Source: Acanthosepion esculentum
Taxonomy: Eukaryota > Mollusca > Cephalopoda > Sepiida > Sepiidae
Direction of reading: 5' to 3'
Assembly (NCBI GenBank): GCA_964036315.1
Contig: OZ038496.1
Coordinates: 21,400,685 to 21,464,684 of the forward strand
Length of the DNA: 64,000 bases
Of this stretch, positions 34,955 to 45,689 are shown piece by piece. Positions within the stretch are counted from its first letter, which is position 1; each line of letters begins with the position of its first letter. The notes below the pieces were generated by a model, which had not been told where the DNA came from, ran no database searches, and saw only the letters and a list, made by a program, of their open reading frames with translations. The translations under genes were made by a program, and so were the position numbers.

Positions 34955-35610
34955 GCTTATGTCAGGATTTTCAAACATTTGACATGGGAAATTGTTCATT
35001 TAATTGCCAATAAAACTTTAGATATCAACTTAACTCTTCAATCAAATTCCCAGTCTATCCATCCTTGGGTTAAATGCTTATCGGTATCAGCAATATTACC
35101 GATAATCACTCTCCAGTGATTATAATAAAATAAAACAGGAGTAAATAGATTTATCCAGACTCCAAATAGGACATACACTCATCTACTAAAAAAATGAAAC
35201 TTCTCCATCAATGCAACAGATGTGAAATACCTCTCAGAGTTGAACATATATTCATAAGTTGCCAAAATCTCAGTCAAACCCAAACAAAATATTATCAAAC
35301 AAACAAAAGATCTCTTTCAAAACACTAAAGCAAACAATATCCTTAACTTCTTAAAGAAAATCAAACTTTATACCAAAATATAAAACTCCCAATAGAACTA
35401 TATAAAACTTTTAATATATTTTGAAAACTGGAATAAAGGGGAAAAGAACCTTTAAGATTTCATAAAGACCTCCACTAAAAATAACAATGCAAACTGTAAT
35501 AACCAACTTGTATTAGAAAACCAGCATTTCAATAACTGATTAAAAAGAAAAAACTATTTCTCCAACTGTACCCAAAACTATCACTGATCCACATATAACA
35601 TCACACTATA
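34955..35610. other. A/C-rich DNA without recognised gene
   Basis: Strongly A-rich on the plus strand. It could be an old, decayed repeat, but no motif identifies it. Confidence 0.3.
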
Positions 35611-35614
35611 CCCC

Positions 35615-35680
35615 AAACACTTTTCTAACCTTAAATAACCCTTTAGTGGTTGAAAGCCATAGGCAGAAATCAAACTAAAC
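35615..35680 (+). mobile_element. Possible SINE 3'-tail fragment
   Basis: CTTAAATAACCCTTTAGTGG and GAAAGCCATAGGCAGAAATC follow the type-A tail pattern. Confidence 0.4.
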
Positions 35681-36361
35681 TAATCCAGTGGGATCATCCA
35701 CAGTTATTGAAATCTATCATGTTTTTGCTTTATAGCCATAATATCTGCACCCCCCTCAACTAACCATCTTTGTAGAGCTTCAGGTGCAGCTTGGTTTTGA
35801 ATTGAGTGTTGTCCTTTTAGACTGGTTACCAGCTATGGCTTGTGAGCCTAGTTTGGCCTGCCATTTAACTTATAGCTCAAATCAAAATATTCCCATTGGA
35901 CTTAATGCTGCATTGCTGTTTCATCAACTCTGCATTGGCTGCATTGTTGTGGTTTCTATTGTGCAAACAGTTAAAACATTTTTTAAATTTTTTTATTTTT
36001 AATGTTTTGAAAGCAAGCATTGCAACAAGAATAAAGAAGTTAATAAGATTCTAGAATCTATTAAATATAATTTTTTATTCTTATTTGAGTATAACTGGTT
36101 AAATTATAGAAGATAATGTTTTTATATTGATAAAATTATATCTTTCACTTTTATAATCTGTCATTGTGAAAATAACAATAATGGTAGCAGTGAATAGATT
36201 AACAAATAACACATTTTCGTAGGCTCTTTTTTCTTTATTACTAAAGATTTTGTTATGAAGGTGGGAGTCACTTAATTTGTTCAAACAACAATATCAAATA
36301 GAAAAATGATATTCTTTACTTAATGCCATTAAAATATTTTAAAAAGTATGTCCTATATATG

Positions 36362-36535
36362 TACACGTGTCAATAAGTTTGTAGCCTAATGATGAATAAA
36401 AGTAATTTTCATAACAAATATTTATTTTTAAACAATGCACATAACCCAATGTTTCTCTATTATTCACAAAATTAACATTGAAACTTTCTGATCAAAATTC
36501 AGTGAGGCTACAAACTTATTGATACATTATTGTAG
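36362..36535. mobile_element. MITE with Tc1-type inverted ends
   Basis: The left end, TGTCAATAAGTTTGTAGCC, is mirrored at 36506-36528 by GGCTACAAACTTATTGATAC. The terminal repeats of about 20 bp look like ends of Tc1-type transposons. The interior of about 120 bases is AT-rich and non-coding. Tc1-like transposase remains lie on the right from 37.1 kb, but their own ends were not located, so the relation is uncertain. Confidence 0.65.
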
Positions 36536-36565
36536 AGGCTTATCTGACTGGCATCTACAGTGGCA

Positions 36566-36960
36566 TTTTATTATGCAAGTCAATTTTTCCCCAATAAAAT
36601 TGCTATTATCCAAACAATAATTATAAAAGTTTCAAGTTATATTTATATAAGTTTGTACTGAACATAAAGACCGGTTTTCTATTGTTATTAAGTAATAAAT
36701 TGATCCCACTTAGAATTACTACACTATGTCATATTTTATTATGTAAGTCAATGTTTTCCCAATAAAATTGCTCTTAGCTAAACAATAATTGGAAAAATTT
36801 CAAGATATAGTTAAATTAAATAAGTTTCTACTGGGCATAAAGTGGAGGATCATTTTTCTATTATTAGGTAATAAATTTATCCAGCCTAGACTTATGACAA
36901 ACTCAAATTTTATTATGCAAGTTAATGTTTTCACAATAAAATTGGTATTAACAAATGGAT
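36566..36960. repeat. Tandem repeat of ~170 bp, two full copies and a partial third
   Basis: TTTTATTATGCAAGT begins units at 36566, 36734 and 36908 (periods 168 and 174). Shared blocks include CCAATAAAATTGCT, AACAATAATT, CATAAAG and AGTAATAAATT. The copies are diverged. The array starts about 30 bases after the MITE. Confidence 0.85.
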
Positions 36961-37129
36961 GTTGGTAAAATATTCAGTATATATGAGCAATATACCATGT
37001 GAGTTTCAGCCTATCAATCCTTACTGAAAATATTGATAACTTACTTTGGTGGTGTCATGCTTAGGCAACAAAACTTTTATCTGTATATAAAATCAAAAGA
37101 TATAATTCATAGATCCCTATACACATGAA

Positions 37130-38155
37130 TGAATTACTATTTTACATGTTAATATGGGTTCTTTGATATTCTATAACCTTAAGAGATCTCATCCATTGAT
37201 TTCGTTAATTATTCTGCTCTTTTGACTTTAACATTACTTGCAGCAGTTTTTATTGCTTCCCAGAGGTCTTCTTTACTTGTTCTCTATTGTCATATACATT
37301 TCCTATTGGATTAATATCTAGAGAGGCTGGGGTTCATTTCATTAATTTAATATCTTTTTAAATCTTTTTTGACATGATGGACAAAAACCAGCTTTGCAGA
37401 ATGAGTTAAAATATCTTGCATGAACAGACTGTTCAGATGAAAGCTTTCTGGTTGTGACATATACTACTCAAAAATGTATTGTCCAAAAACTTGAAATAAT
37501 TCTCTATATTTACCATGACACTTGCATCATTAACTTTGAAGGGATCTATGATTTTACTGCCTATAATACTAACCCAAAATATTACTCCACCTCCCTACTA
37601 TTGTGTTCTTACTGATTGACTATTTCTATGAAGAACCTGACCTATAGCACAGTCACCAGGTCTGTCTAATATGGCTCTATATTCATTGCTAAAAATGACT
37701 GTTGACAGATAAGTTTTGTGTACCATTTTCACCCAACTTACAATGTTTTTCTTTTTAATATTTTCTTAAAAAGTAGTAGTTTGGTTGCTTTCATGTCTTT
37801 AGTCAAAGTTTTTAATAATATGCATCTTTTCCTTCTGTTTATATTCATAACAACAGCTTTTTCAAATGTTTTCTTGCTAGCCAATTTGCTTTTCTTGCTT
37901 ATTACCCTTTTACTCTTTTCAACTCTCTTTTTAAACATTTTAAAGCCAGTTTTTCTTAATCATAGCTTGCCAATGTTTTCAATTCCTTTTTTGATTGTTC
38001 TTTGATCTCTGTTCAACTTTTTAACAACTGCCAACATTGCATTCCCATTACTTAACTTTAAAATATCTTGTTTCTTTTTTGAGCTTATATCTTTTTTATG
38101 ATCCACAACAGTCTTTATATGCTTGAAATTATAAAAAGACATCAATAACAAAACT
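37130..38155 (-). pseudogene. Tc1-like transposase, decayed, minus strand
   Basis: Read from 38155 down: a DNA-binding N-terminal part (KQDILKLSNGN, VVKKLNRDQRTIKKGIENIG), a second helical part (KSKLASKKTFEKAVVMNINR), then frameshifted catalytic-domain pieces equivalent to GVKVNDASVMVNIENYFKFL, DINPIGNVYD and EAIKTAASNVKVKRAE, and LTKSMDEI near 37185. That is the order of a Tc1 DD34E transposase. Many stops and shifts make it non-functional. Terminal repeats of its own were not found. Confidence 0.8.
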
Positions 38156-38558
38156 ATTATATATATTTACTTACAATAAAAAAAAATTCCTTATGTTGTA
38201 TAATAAAAAAATCTCATATCACCAAATAAGTTACTGCAAAAATTTTTAATAAAAAGAAATGAGCTGAAATTAATTTGGTATATTAAACTGACCACAATTT
38301 TGGCATAAAAAATGCTACTCTAATTAAAAAAGAAAATGATTCACTAAGATGAAAATATCTAGAAAATGCTTTAATTGCTAGTTCATCCACAGTAAATTTA
38401 CGTCCAGATTCTTACAATGTTTCACCATTCTTGATGGATCTTCTGTTATTGCAATATGGGAATATTTAATAAAAAATAAATTATTTCTAAATTTTAAAAC
38501 TCCCAGCATCTCTCATTCATGCATATGTGTAATGACAACAACATAAACAAACCCAGTC

Positions 38559-38587
38559 CAGTGAAATCCAAATGGATAAAACATGTC
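38559..38587 (+). ncRNA. Degenerate hammerhead-like motif, family of 2.0 and 4.5 kb
   Basis: CAGTGAA replaces CTGATGA. Stem II is ATCC/GGAT with loop AAAT, followed by AAAACATGTC with the two-pair stem III and GUC triplet. Downstream ACAAAACCTTTTCC and TTTGTCATACATCTTTTC match the arm of the 4.4-kb foldback. A (TA)n tract follows at 38680. Confidence 0.5.
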
Positions 38588-38666
38588 ACAAAACCTTTTC
38601 CAATTTGTCATACATCTTTTCTTTCAAAACTGTTCTTGATATATAAAAAAATTTATATATCATTAT

Positions 38667-38701
38667 CCCCCCCCACACATATATATATATATATATATAT
38701 A
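38667..38701. repeat. Poly-C then (TA)n
   Basis: Eight C residues, then CACA, then TA to 38701. Confidence 0.93.
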
Positions 38702-38709
38702 CTGAACAT

Positions 38710-39490
38710 TTTACCAATATCAATTGTTTCCATTTTACTGTGAAAACATTGACTTTGCATAATATATTCTCTATAGCAAATTTTCATTTCAGAGAAAGCA
38801 CTAATTTTATTATTCCTCCTTGATTTGATGATGTCTGTGACTCAAATGAGAAATTAAACTCACAAATTTTTGCCACTTTCTGCTCAGAATAGTTTAGGTC
38901 TGGGTTTTTTTAATTTGAAAACAGCTTGAAATAGCAACAGACAAGATTGGTAAACAAGAGAAAACAAGTAAATAGACAGAACCAATTTCTTCAATCAAAT
39001 GAAAGAGCCAATATTGCAATTGATCAGATAACAACATTAACTAGAAATAACTCAACATTAAAGACTTATTACTATGATTAGTGAAGTGAAAGTGACATTT
39101 TAATTACATGTTAAGATTTTCTTTTTTTGTTCAATTCTTACCCATTTATGCTGCTGTAACAGATTTTTCTATTTCTTATATGGAGGTGAAAAACAAATTT
39201 CAGAGTTTTTAACTATGATTAAAATGAAATTGATAGGCATACTTTACCGGGATTCAGGATATCATAGAATTTTCTCTTTACTTTTATGCCTTAACACACA
39301 GTTTGTAAATGAAATCTTTTGAAAAACATGATACAACATAAAAAGTTATATCTCAGAATATGTGTTGACTTCACTGAGATTAAAAAGCTATAAATGTTGA
39401 ATGCGAAAATTTATAGTTTATGGTTCTCACAAAAGCTGCAAGATGATTTTTGCTATTTTATACAAATGCCTTTTGGAGATGTTTAAGCCA
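38710..39490. other. No recognised gene
   Basis: AT-rich DNA. Confidence 0.3.
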
Positions 39491-39597
39491 CAAAACTTAT
39501 ATAATCGCACATTGAGTGCTGGTGTTAATAAAATAGTGCTCAATGTAATATAACAGCGCTATTAATAAATCTACATTCTTTTCCTCACTGGTAGCAC

Positions 39598-39630
39598 AAC
39601 TCAGAGTTTTATGCACAATGCAATCTTCAG
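39598..39630 (-). ncRNA. Hammerhead-like core (CTGAAGA version)
   Basis: CTGAAGA satisfies the CUGANGA core. TTGCATTGTGCAT can pair through TGCA. G12 of GAAA is A. Stem III (ACT/AGT, loop CTG) and cleavage-type U are present. Helix I would use the inverted arms. Confidence 0.5.
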
Positions 39631-39644
39631 ATGCTGACTAGAGA

Positions 39645-39678
39645 CTGACCATTTGTGTTGTGCATGAAATTCCAAGTT
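39645..39678 (+). ncRNA. Hammerhead-like core (GAAA intact)
   Basis: CTGACCA has one change at the conserved G8. Stem II is weak, GAAA is intact, and stem III ATT/AGT with loop CCA is followed by U. Downstream ATGCTACCGGTG can pair with CACTGGTAGCA of the opposite arm to form helix I. Confidence 0.5.
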
Positions 39679-39692
39679 ATGCTACCGGTGAG

Positions 39693-39694
<2 letters not shown>

Positions 39695-39722
<28 letters not shown>
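39695..39722. repeat. (TA)n microsatellite between two foldbacks
   Basis: The TA tract separates the 39.5-kb and 39.7-kb elements. Confidence 0.95.
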
Positions 39723-39724
<2 letters not shown>

Positions 39725-39728
<4 letters not shown>

Positions 39729-39880
39729 AATGGACACTGAGCTTAATCCCAAGCAGTGACAGCATGAAACAGACTTTTACTACTCAGTGTTGTCCTCAGT
39801 GTCCACTTTTATATTTACATATGCTCTATCCTTGAGACTGAGTACTTTTACCCATAAATATAGCATATCTTAAAATTATA
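39725..39880. mobile_element. Foldback element, family shared with 50.8 kb
   Basis: GGACACTGAGCTTAAT and CTCAGTGTCCACTTTT form the arms. The right flank TTTATATTTACATATGCTCT is nearly identical to 50869-50888. GCATGAAACAG inside matches the GAAAC side of the hammerhead-like motif at 50.8 kb. (TA)n lies on both sides. Confidence 0.65.
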
Positions 39881-39904
39881 TATATATATATGTGTGTGTG
39901 TGTA
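39880..39904. repeat. (TA)n then (TG)n
   Basis: TA from about 39880, passing into TG by about 39892. Confidence 0.93.
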
Positions 39905-40031
39905 AAATTTTCTTAAGGATGAAATAGAACTACGTACTTTAATTTAATTTCTATAATTGAATTGAAGTTTTTAGCTTCTGTTTTTGAAACGTGAGAACAC
40001 TTATGTAATGATGGAATCATATTTTTAAATA

Positions 40032-40066
<35 letters not shown>

Positions 40067-40080
40067 ACATACACACACAC
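40032..40080. repeat. (TA)n/(CA)n compound microsatellite
   Basis: TA, then TACATA, then CA. It borders the next foldback. Confidence 0.93.
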
Positions 40081-40256
40081 ACTTCAGGTAAAGTATATGT
40101 GTAAAAGACATATAAATAAAGATGAAAGGAAAATTTTTATCCTCTGAAGAACTTTATCATGGCAAATACCTCAGAGGACGAAATGCAGCAGCTAAGATAA
40201 GTTTTCCTTTCGTCTTTATCCATATTGTCCTGTTACACATATACTTTATCTGAAAT
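40080..40256. mobile_element. Foldback element with hammerhead-like remains
   Basis: The left arm TTCAGGTAAAGTATATGTGT...AATAAAGATGAAAGGAAAA is mirrored by TTTTCCTTTCGTCTTTATCC...ACACATATACTTTATCTGAA. Inside, CCTCAGAGGACGAAA at 40169-40183 keeps stem II and GAAA of a hammerhead-like core, and the minus-strand arm has TGATAAAGTTCTTCAGAGGA. (TA)n tracts flank both ends. Confidence 0.72.
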
Positions 40257-40276
40257 ATATATATATATATATATAC
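40256..40276. repeat. (TA)n microsatellite
   Basis: Right border of the foldback. Confidence 0.95.
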
Positions 40277-40279
40277 TCA

Positions 40280-42085
40280 CACACCAACTTTTGGCATTCA
40301 GTCTGTATAATATTAAAAGCCTAAGCCAGAATGAAGGTCATTTTCAATGGTATGTAAGATTAGCATACTTATCATAGTAGACTGTAAAATTACAAATGCT
40401 CAAACTGACTTTAATACATTATAAAAGTAGCTAGAGATATTTTGTTGATTGCTATTTGCTCAGTGAAGTTAGACAGGAAGGTTGTTATGTTAGTCATGTT
40501 GTGGATGGCTTGCTTGCCTTAAAACATCAACATTTTCCCTCCTAACAGAACTTGAACACTGACAAATAGCACCTGTGATAGATACACAACTATCTGACTC
40601 ATCAAATTAGTCTGATTTACTAAATTTGGGTTTGTCATGTACAAGGCTGATGCAGTGAGGATTGAACTCATGCTACTAACAACTCTGTCTACAAAATGAG
40701 CTTAACTATTGTATCAAGCAAGATGCCAAGATGTATTTTCTGCTTGAGCTGAACTAAAATTGGTACAGAAATAAATAATAGCATGTGTACATACATCTCT
40801 TTTACAGTTAAACAAAAATAAACATTAAGTGTAGATAGTTATAGTTCTTATTTGAATCCAAATCTGTCGTCATGTTCAATAATCATCTTGGGAAAATTCT
40901 GATTAGACAATTGTACAGAAGAGCAGCAAATTGTACATAGTTATCCTTGAAATGTGAATAATTTGATTCTAGAATAAATATAAAATTTATTTAATGCAAA
41001 TCTCTTATTCAAAAAAAAAAAAAAATTATGTTATTTCCAATTACAAAGAAACTCATTTCACCATCCAACTCAATCTCGCTTCCAAATTCGTCAAATCCCG
41101 TTTTATTTTCACTCCACGGTGTTTCTCATTCCATTAACAATATTGATCTGTTCAAATGATTACTGAAACACAACCTTACTTTTTTTTCCAAAAGCATATT
41201 GGCTGAATTGAAAAAAAAAAATTAGTTTTTGGAATGTTCACTCTATTGTAAAATATGACCACGTCATTTTCTCTTTCTAACAAACAATGATTTTGGTTGT
41301 GTAAGGAAATTTTTGGGTTACTGCATATTCAAAGACATGCTTCCTGTTGCTATAAAACACTGTATTAATTCATTATTTTAACCTTTCTGCAAATCCAGCT
41401 AACAACTGTTCCTTTCTAATCTAATAATTATTATTACTAACTTACTCATCAACCAACCAACCAACCCTGCTCTCTAAATGTGTGTTCAGAGTCAATGACT
41501 TCATTGAATAAGACTAAGTTTATACATTTTTTTCTACTCTAATTTCTTTTATTAAAATTTTACAGGATTTGACATTGGTATTATTTCTTTCAATAAATAA
41601 AAAACCCAATTAGTAATTAGTGTATGCATGTCTGATTTTCTTGTATGATTATCTGGTGCATCTTGTGGTTTTCCACCACTTGGTATTACCAATCTCTCAA
41701 TGGTTCTTGAAGAACTCCTGACAGCACCTTTACATATTTATAGATTTACAATAAACTGGGATAGTCTAATGAAAAAAATAGCTTCTAATGCTACCATATG
41801 GTCCTAATTTTAAAGAAGTTTTATGTAACATTTCCTTATTAAAACATTTAAAGAAATGAAATGTGTATAGATGGAATATAACTATGAACAAAAGTTCATA
41901 AAGATATTATGCAAATAAATTATGGAGTATGCAGTAAACAGCATAAATAGTTTACAAGTTGACATCAAGTAAATGGGAGGGCATTAAATTTAAATTGTTC
42001 AAGATTTAAGAGTGACTGATAAAATACACCAAAAATCTATATATCTTGAAAGTAAAATGTAATTCTGAATTATAGTCTTCCCTAA
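40280..42085. other. No recognised gene
   Basis: AT-rich DNA with a short CAACCAACCAAC run near 41450. A TTTTACAGG at 41562-41570 resembles an acceptor, but no open exon with a donor follows. Confidence 0.35.
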
Positions 42086-42088
42086 CTA

Positions 42089-42109
42089 TATATATATATA
42101 TATATATAT
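42089..42109. repeat. (TA)n microsatellite
   Basis: Left border of the next foldback. Confidence 0.95.
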
Positions 42110-42430
42110 GATAACAAAGATCAAATAGAAAACATTTATCAACCTTTTATTAAAGCTTCATCAGAGACTAAGATGGAGAAAAGTAAAAAATTCTGGTATT
42201 TTTACTTTTGTGTTGTTTGATTTTCATCAGTCAATCATATATCATGTGCATTTAACTCTTTTAAACCAATATTATACACGATTGACCAATGAAAATCAGA
42301 CAACACCAAAGTAAAAATACCAGGATTTCTTACTACTTTTTTTCCATATCTCAGTCTCTGACCAAGCTTTAATAAAAGTGAAAGATTGTTTAATTGATAA
42401 ATATTTCCTATTTGTTCTTTATCTTATTCT
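42110..42430. mobile_element. Large foldback element (~320 bp) with hammerhead-like cores
   Basis: The left arm AAAGATCAAATAGAAAACAT...CTGGTATTTTTACTTTTGTG...TGATTTTCATCAGTCAATCA has its complement on the right, with about 130 bp per arm and scattered mismatches. The minus strand near 42164 has CTGATGA followed by AGCTTTAATAAAAGG. The plus strand 42358-42391 has CTGACCA, stem II GCTTT/AAAGT and intact GAAA. (TA)n abuts the left end. Confidence 0.75.
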
Positions 42431-44120
42431 GTCAGATTCTGATCTATATTTGATCGAAATATATATAGTCAAAATATTAAAAAAGTTCAGTCAATTTATC
42501 TTTTGACTGACTTAAGTTTCATGAACACACTTCTCATCAGGATCAGAGGGTCAAATAAAAACAATGACAAATCAATTGAACTTTTATTAATTTATTGGCT
42601 ATTGTCACTCTAGCACTGAGTACTTTCTTGACAATAATTCAGCTCACCTTGAAATATGTTAAATTCTCTTAATTTTCTCTATTTTAATAGGTGTTATTGA
42701 TTTGTATTAATGCATATCAAATGTCTACAATGTATATTACAAATGTAAAGATGGTGTTTGTATGATAAAAACATCAAATATATCCAAGGTCTGCTCAAAT
42801 TAAATTTTCATTGTTCTGAACACAATTGGTTTTGTCAATTGCCTGATAATTTGTTTATGTTTTATCCCAACTAACCATTCCCAAATTTGAGGCCTCAAAT
42901 TCATTGGATGATGAGACTCAGGATGAAAATGATGATGATGATGATGCCCTAATAACAACGGTGATGCTATTGTTTACATTTGCATTGACATGAAATTTAA
43001 CATTAACCCATTGTACACAAAGAGCACATGGAAATGCAAATTCAGCAGGACTTAATTACTTTGTGTCACAATTCAATTATTGAAAATTTAAATGGTTTTG
43101 GATATTTACCTCCCTTCGACCTACCAATTTTTTTTCTTCTAATGATTAAATTCGGTCTAAGGGTAGTAAACATCATTTCACATTCATTTTCCTTTTTTTT
43201 TTCTTTTGCACTCTGTAATCTTTTGGATTAAGTGTGTAAAAAAAAAAACAAAGAAAAACCTCCTGTTGCCGCGCGTCATCATTTCAATATTGCAGTGCAC
43301 ATGTAGATTGTATTCATACAAAACTCAGCGTCCACCAATATTTATTTGGCTGTAGCTTTTTTTTTTTTTTCACGTTTAATGAAATCACATCCAGTTCTTG
43401 AAGCTTCAATATTTTGTTCTTTTATTTTTTTTTCTTGACATCCAGTCCACCACTAATTTCTTTCTCACTATTCTTTCAGTGGCCACATCACCTCCCAATG
43501 GTACTGTAAACTGCTTTATTTCTGCTTGCATTGTCCCTCTGTCTCCTTGTCTGACTACTCTGTGTATGTTTGTATGTTTAGTACATGGGGCAAGTGAAAA
43601 GCTTCACGCCATGACAGTTGTTGGGTTCTCCTTTTTAGAATGTTCTTGTGTCATCCATCTCAATTGAGATTAATGAAGTGAAACCTGTTTATTTTGGGGT
43701 TTAGGAAAACGCTTTACAAATGAACTTTATTAAAACTGACAGATAAAGGAAACAAACTCACTGTAATGAGATGACAATATACAAAAGTCCTGTTAACATG
43801 CTATTTTTCTCAATTATTTCTGACTTAGCTCATCAAATATGTACTAATACATAATTTATGTTCATGTTTGACACTGAAATCTTGTGGAAATTATACACCT
43901 GTTTAGTGTTAAATATCATCACCCATATTTTGAAAGTATCTTCCAAGATTGTTTTGATCATTTAGAACAAATTCTAAGGCACACAATTTTGTTTCACTTG
44001 TTATATATTAGTTAAAAATCATTAAATATTTAAAAAAAAAAAATTAAAGTTCATGCATTATATACATAGCCCAATTTTCATGTATGGTGCATGATTCTTT
44101 TTCATCCCATGTACATTATA
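42430..44120. other. No recognised gene
   Basis: It includes a (GAT)n tract at 42931-42946 and T-rich runs near 43190 and 43360. A low-complexity plus-strand frame at 43398 is not convincing. Confidence 0.35.
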
Positions 44121-44127
44121 TGTGTAT

Positions 44128-44180
44128 CATCTACATGTATCTACATGCATCTACATGTATCTATATGTATCTATATGTGT
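44128..44180. repeat. Ten-base tandem repeat, about five copies
   Basis: ATCTACATGT-type units repeat at 10-base spacing, later drifting to ATCTATATGT. Confidence 0.9.
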
Positions 44181-44189
44181 CCATGTTGT

Positions 44190-45435
44190 AAATCTGTAGC
44201 ATCCATTGTTTTTTCTTTAGCTCACTGCCTCAACTTTTCACTACTCCATTGAACATTTTTCAATTAACACATTTTAATCAACATAATCTAATTAACACAT
44301 CTCATTATTTTTCAGAAGAGCTCTACCCATGTCTGAATAAGCTCACATGTATGGCTCTCCACCAGTTTTTTTGATCGAAGAATTTTTTTCTTTTAAAACT
44401 TAGGAAAAAAAATTAAGCAGGTGACTAAGCAGTTCTTGTAAAGATGTTTTTTTTTTTATCCAACTAGTTCTATTTTAAGCCTTGGATTGAGCATCTTGAT
44501 CTCATCAAAACGTGCTTAGCACTTCATGCCTATTGCTGTCCATGTCGTGTATAAAAATAAGCAATAAGAATTTGGTGTGAATTTGTTCTTTATAAGAAGA
44601 GCAGATTAAAGGGGGAGAGAAAAAAAAAAAGAGAAATTATGCCAACACATTAGAAAAGCTTATTAATTTCAGAAAAATTAATTAATTATTGAATGATCTA
44701 TTTTTTGTATATGATGCGATTATTGCTAATTGTTCCTTAAAAGAATAAGGGTCACATTAACCTTAATATTTCATAGCTGAAATTTTTATGACTCTCATCA
44801 ATGGACTCATTTCAACAATTAGTTTATCCCTGCTGTAAAAACAAGTCGCATAATATTCTATTAAGCTCTTACTTAAAATTTCATATGTGAGTTTTTAAAT
44901 ATATTTTTTTTTTTACAGTTTTTATTGTTGCTCTTTCACAAAGTCTGTCTTTTCACTTCCTGGAACAGTCTGCCATTGTTGCAACAAAGACACTGTCATG
45001 TGGTGTTGACAGTGCAAGGGAGATAACTCTTGTATAGAAAAATGTTAAAGACGAAAAATATACAAATACATGTACCATATTAGGATGCTGTGCTGTGGTT
45101 GGCCTAATCCATTTTCCAAAAATCTAACCAAATATCAGATTATTTTTTTAACCCTTTTTGGTCATGCCAAGAACTTTTCAGCACCCACTCATATGAAATG
45201 TAAACCTAATAGGGATACAATCAAATATATCTTATGTCAACTTGTTTTTAATGTCATAAGAGATAACAAAAGAACAGTCTTGTGTTAGCTAACCTAAATA
45301 TATATTATTAAGAAAAATACTTACAGGCTTGTCTTCTACCCTATCACTGAAGACAAAGTTTAGAATTCAAGCACAGATATCAAATAAATTAGAAACATTA
45401 CTGTAAATGGATATACAAGTCTGATTTCAAATACA
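44190..45435. other. No recognised gene
   Basis: AT-rich DNA. A 72-codon frame at 45070 has no recognised features. Confidence 0.3.
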
Positions 45436-45441
45436 ACTACT

Positions 45442-45685
45442 GGCTTAGGGTCATATCACATTGAAACAGTGGTTCTCATATGATCACCAAAATTAAGCAA
45501 CATCAAGCTTGATCAGTACTTAGATGAGTGATCACTTGGGAATACTAGTTGCTGTAAGCTTGGGTGTGCAGGTGGTGTAATGGATAATGGCTCAGAATTT
45601 TTAATCGGAGAGCCAAGTTCTAATTGCCATTGGGTTTGTTATATTCACTTATGCACAAATACCCTCAGAGAAAAATTTCTTTTTA
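45442..45685 (+). mobile_element. Composite 5S-tRNA SINE, 3'-truncated, plus strand
   Basis: It has the best-preserved 5S head: TCATATCACATTGAAACAGT, GGTTCTCATATGATCACC, TTAAGCAACATCAAGCTTGA, AGTACTTAGATGAGTGATCA, CTTGGGAATACTAG and TGCTGTAAGCTT. The tRNA-like unit follows (GGTGGTGTAATGGATAATGG, CAAGTTCTAATTGCC), then the body to CACAAATACCCTCAGAG, where it stops. Differences from a normal 5S gene cluster at CpG sites. Confidence 0.9.
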
Positions 45686-45689
45686 AAAA

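Larger units (their letters stand above)
39505..39694. mobile_element. Foldback element, second copy of the 9.6-kb family, with two hammerhead-like cores
   Basis: It opens ACATTGAGTGCTGGTGTTAA, as at 9.58 kb. Arms TTCCTCACTGGTAGCACAAC and GTTATGCTACCGGTGAGGAA are near-perfect complements. The minus-strand core at 39630-39598 has CTGAAGA, stem II with TGCA/TGCA, AAA, then ACTCTGAGT folding as a 3-bp stem III and a U. The plus-strand core at 39645-39678 has CTGACCA, a stem II, intact GAAA, then ATTCCAAGT folding as a 3-bp stem III and a U. (TA)n begins at the right border. Confidence 0.72.

Noticed and set aside
37718..38005. 95-codon plus-strand frame
   Set aside because: It is the antisense shadow of the Tc1-like transposase on the minus strand.
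41562..41640. Acceptor-like TTTTACAG followed by a possible exon
   Set aside because: The frame after it soon meets stops, and no donor or recognisable protein sequence follows.
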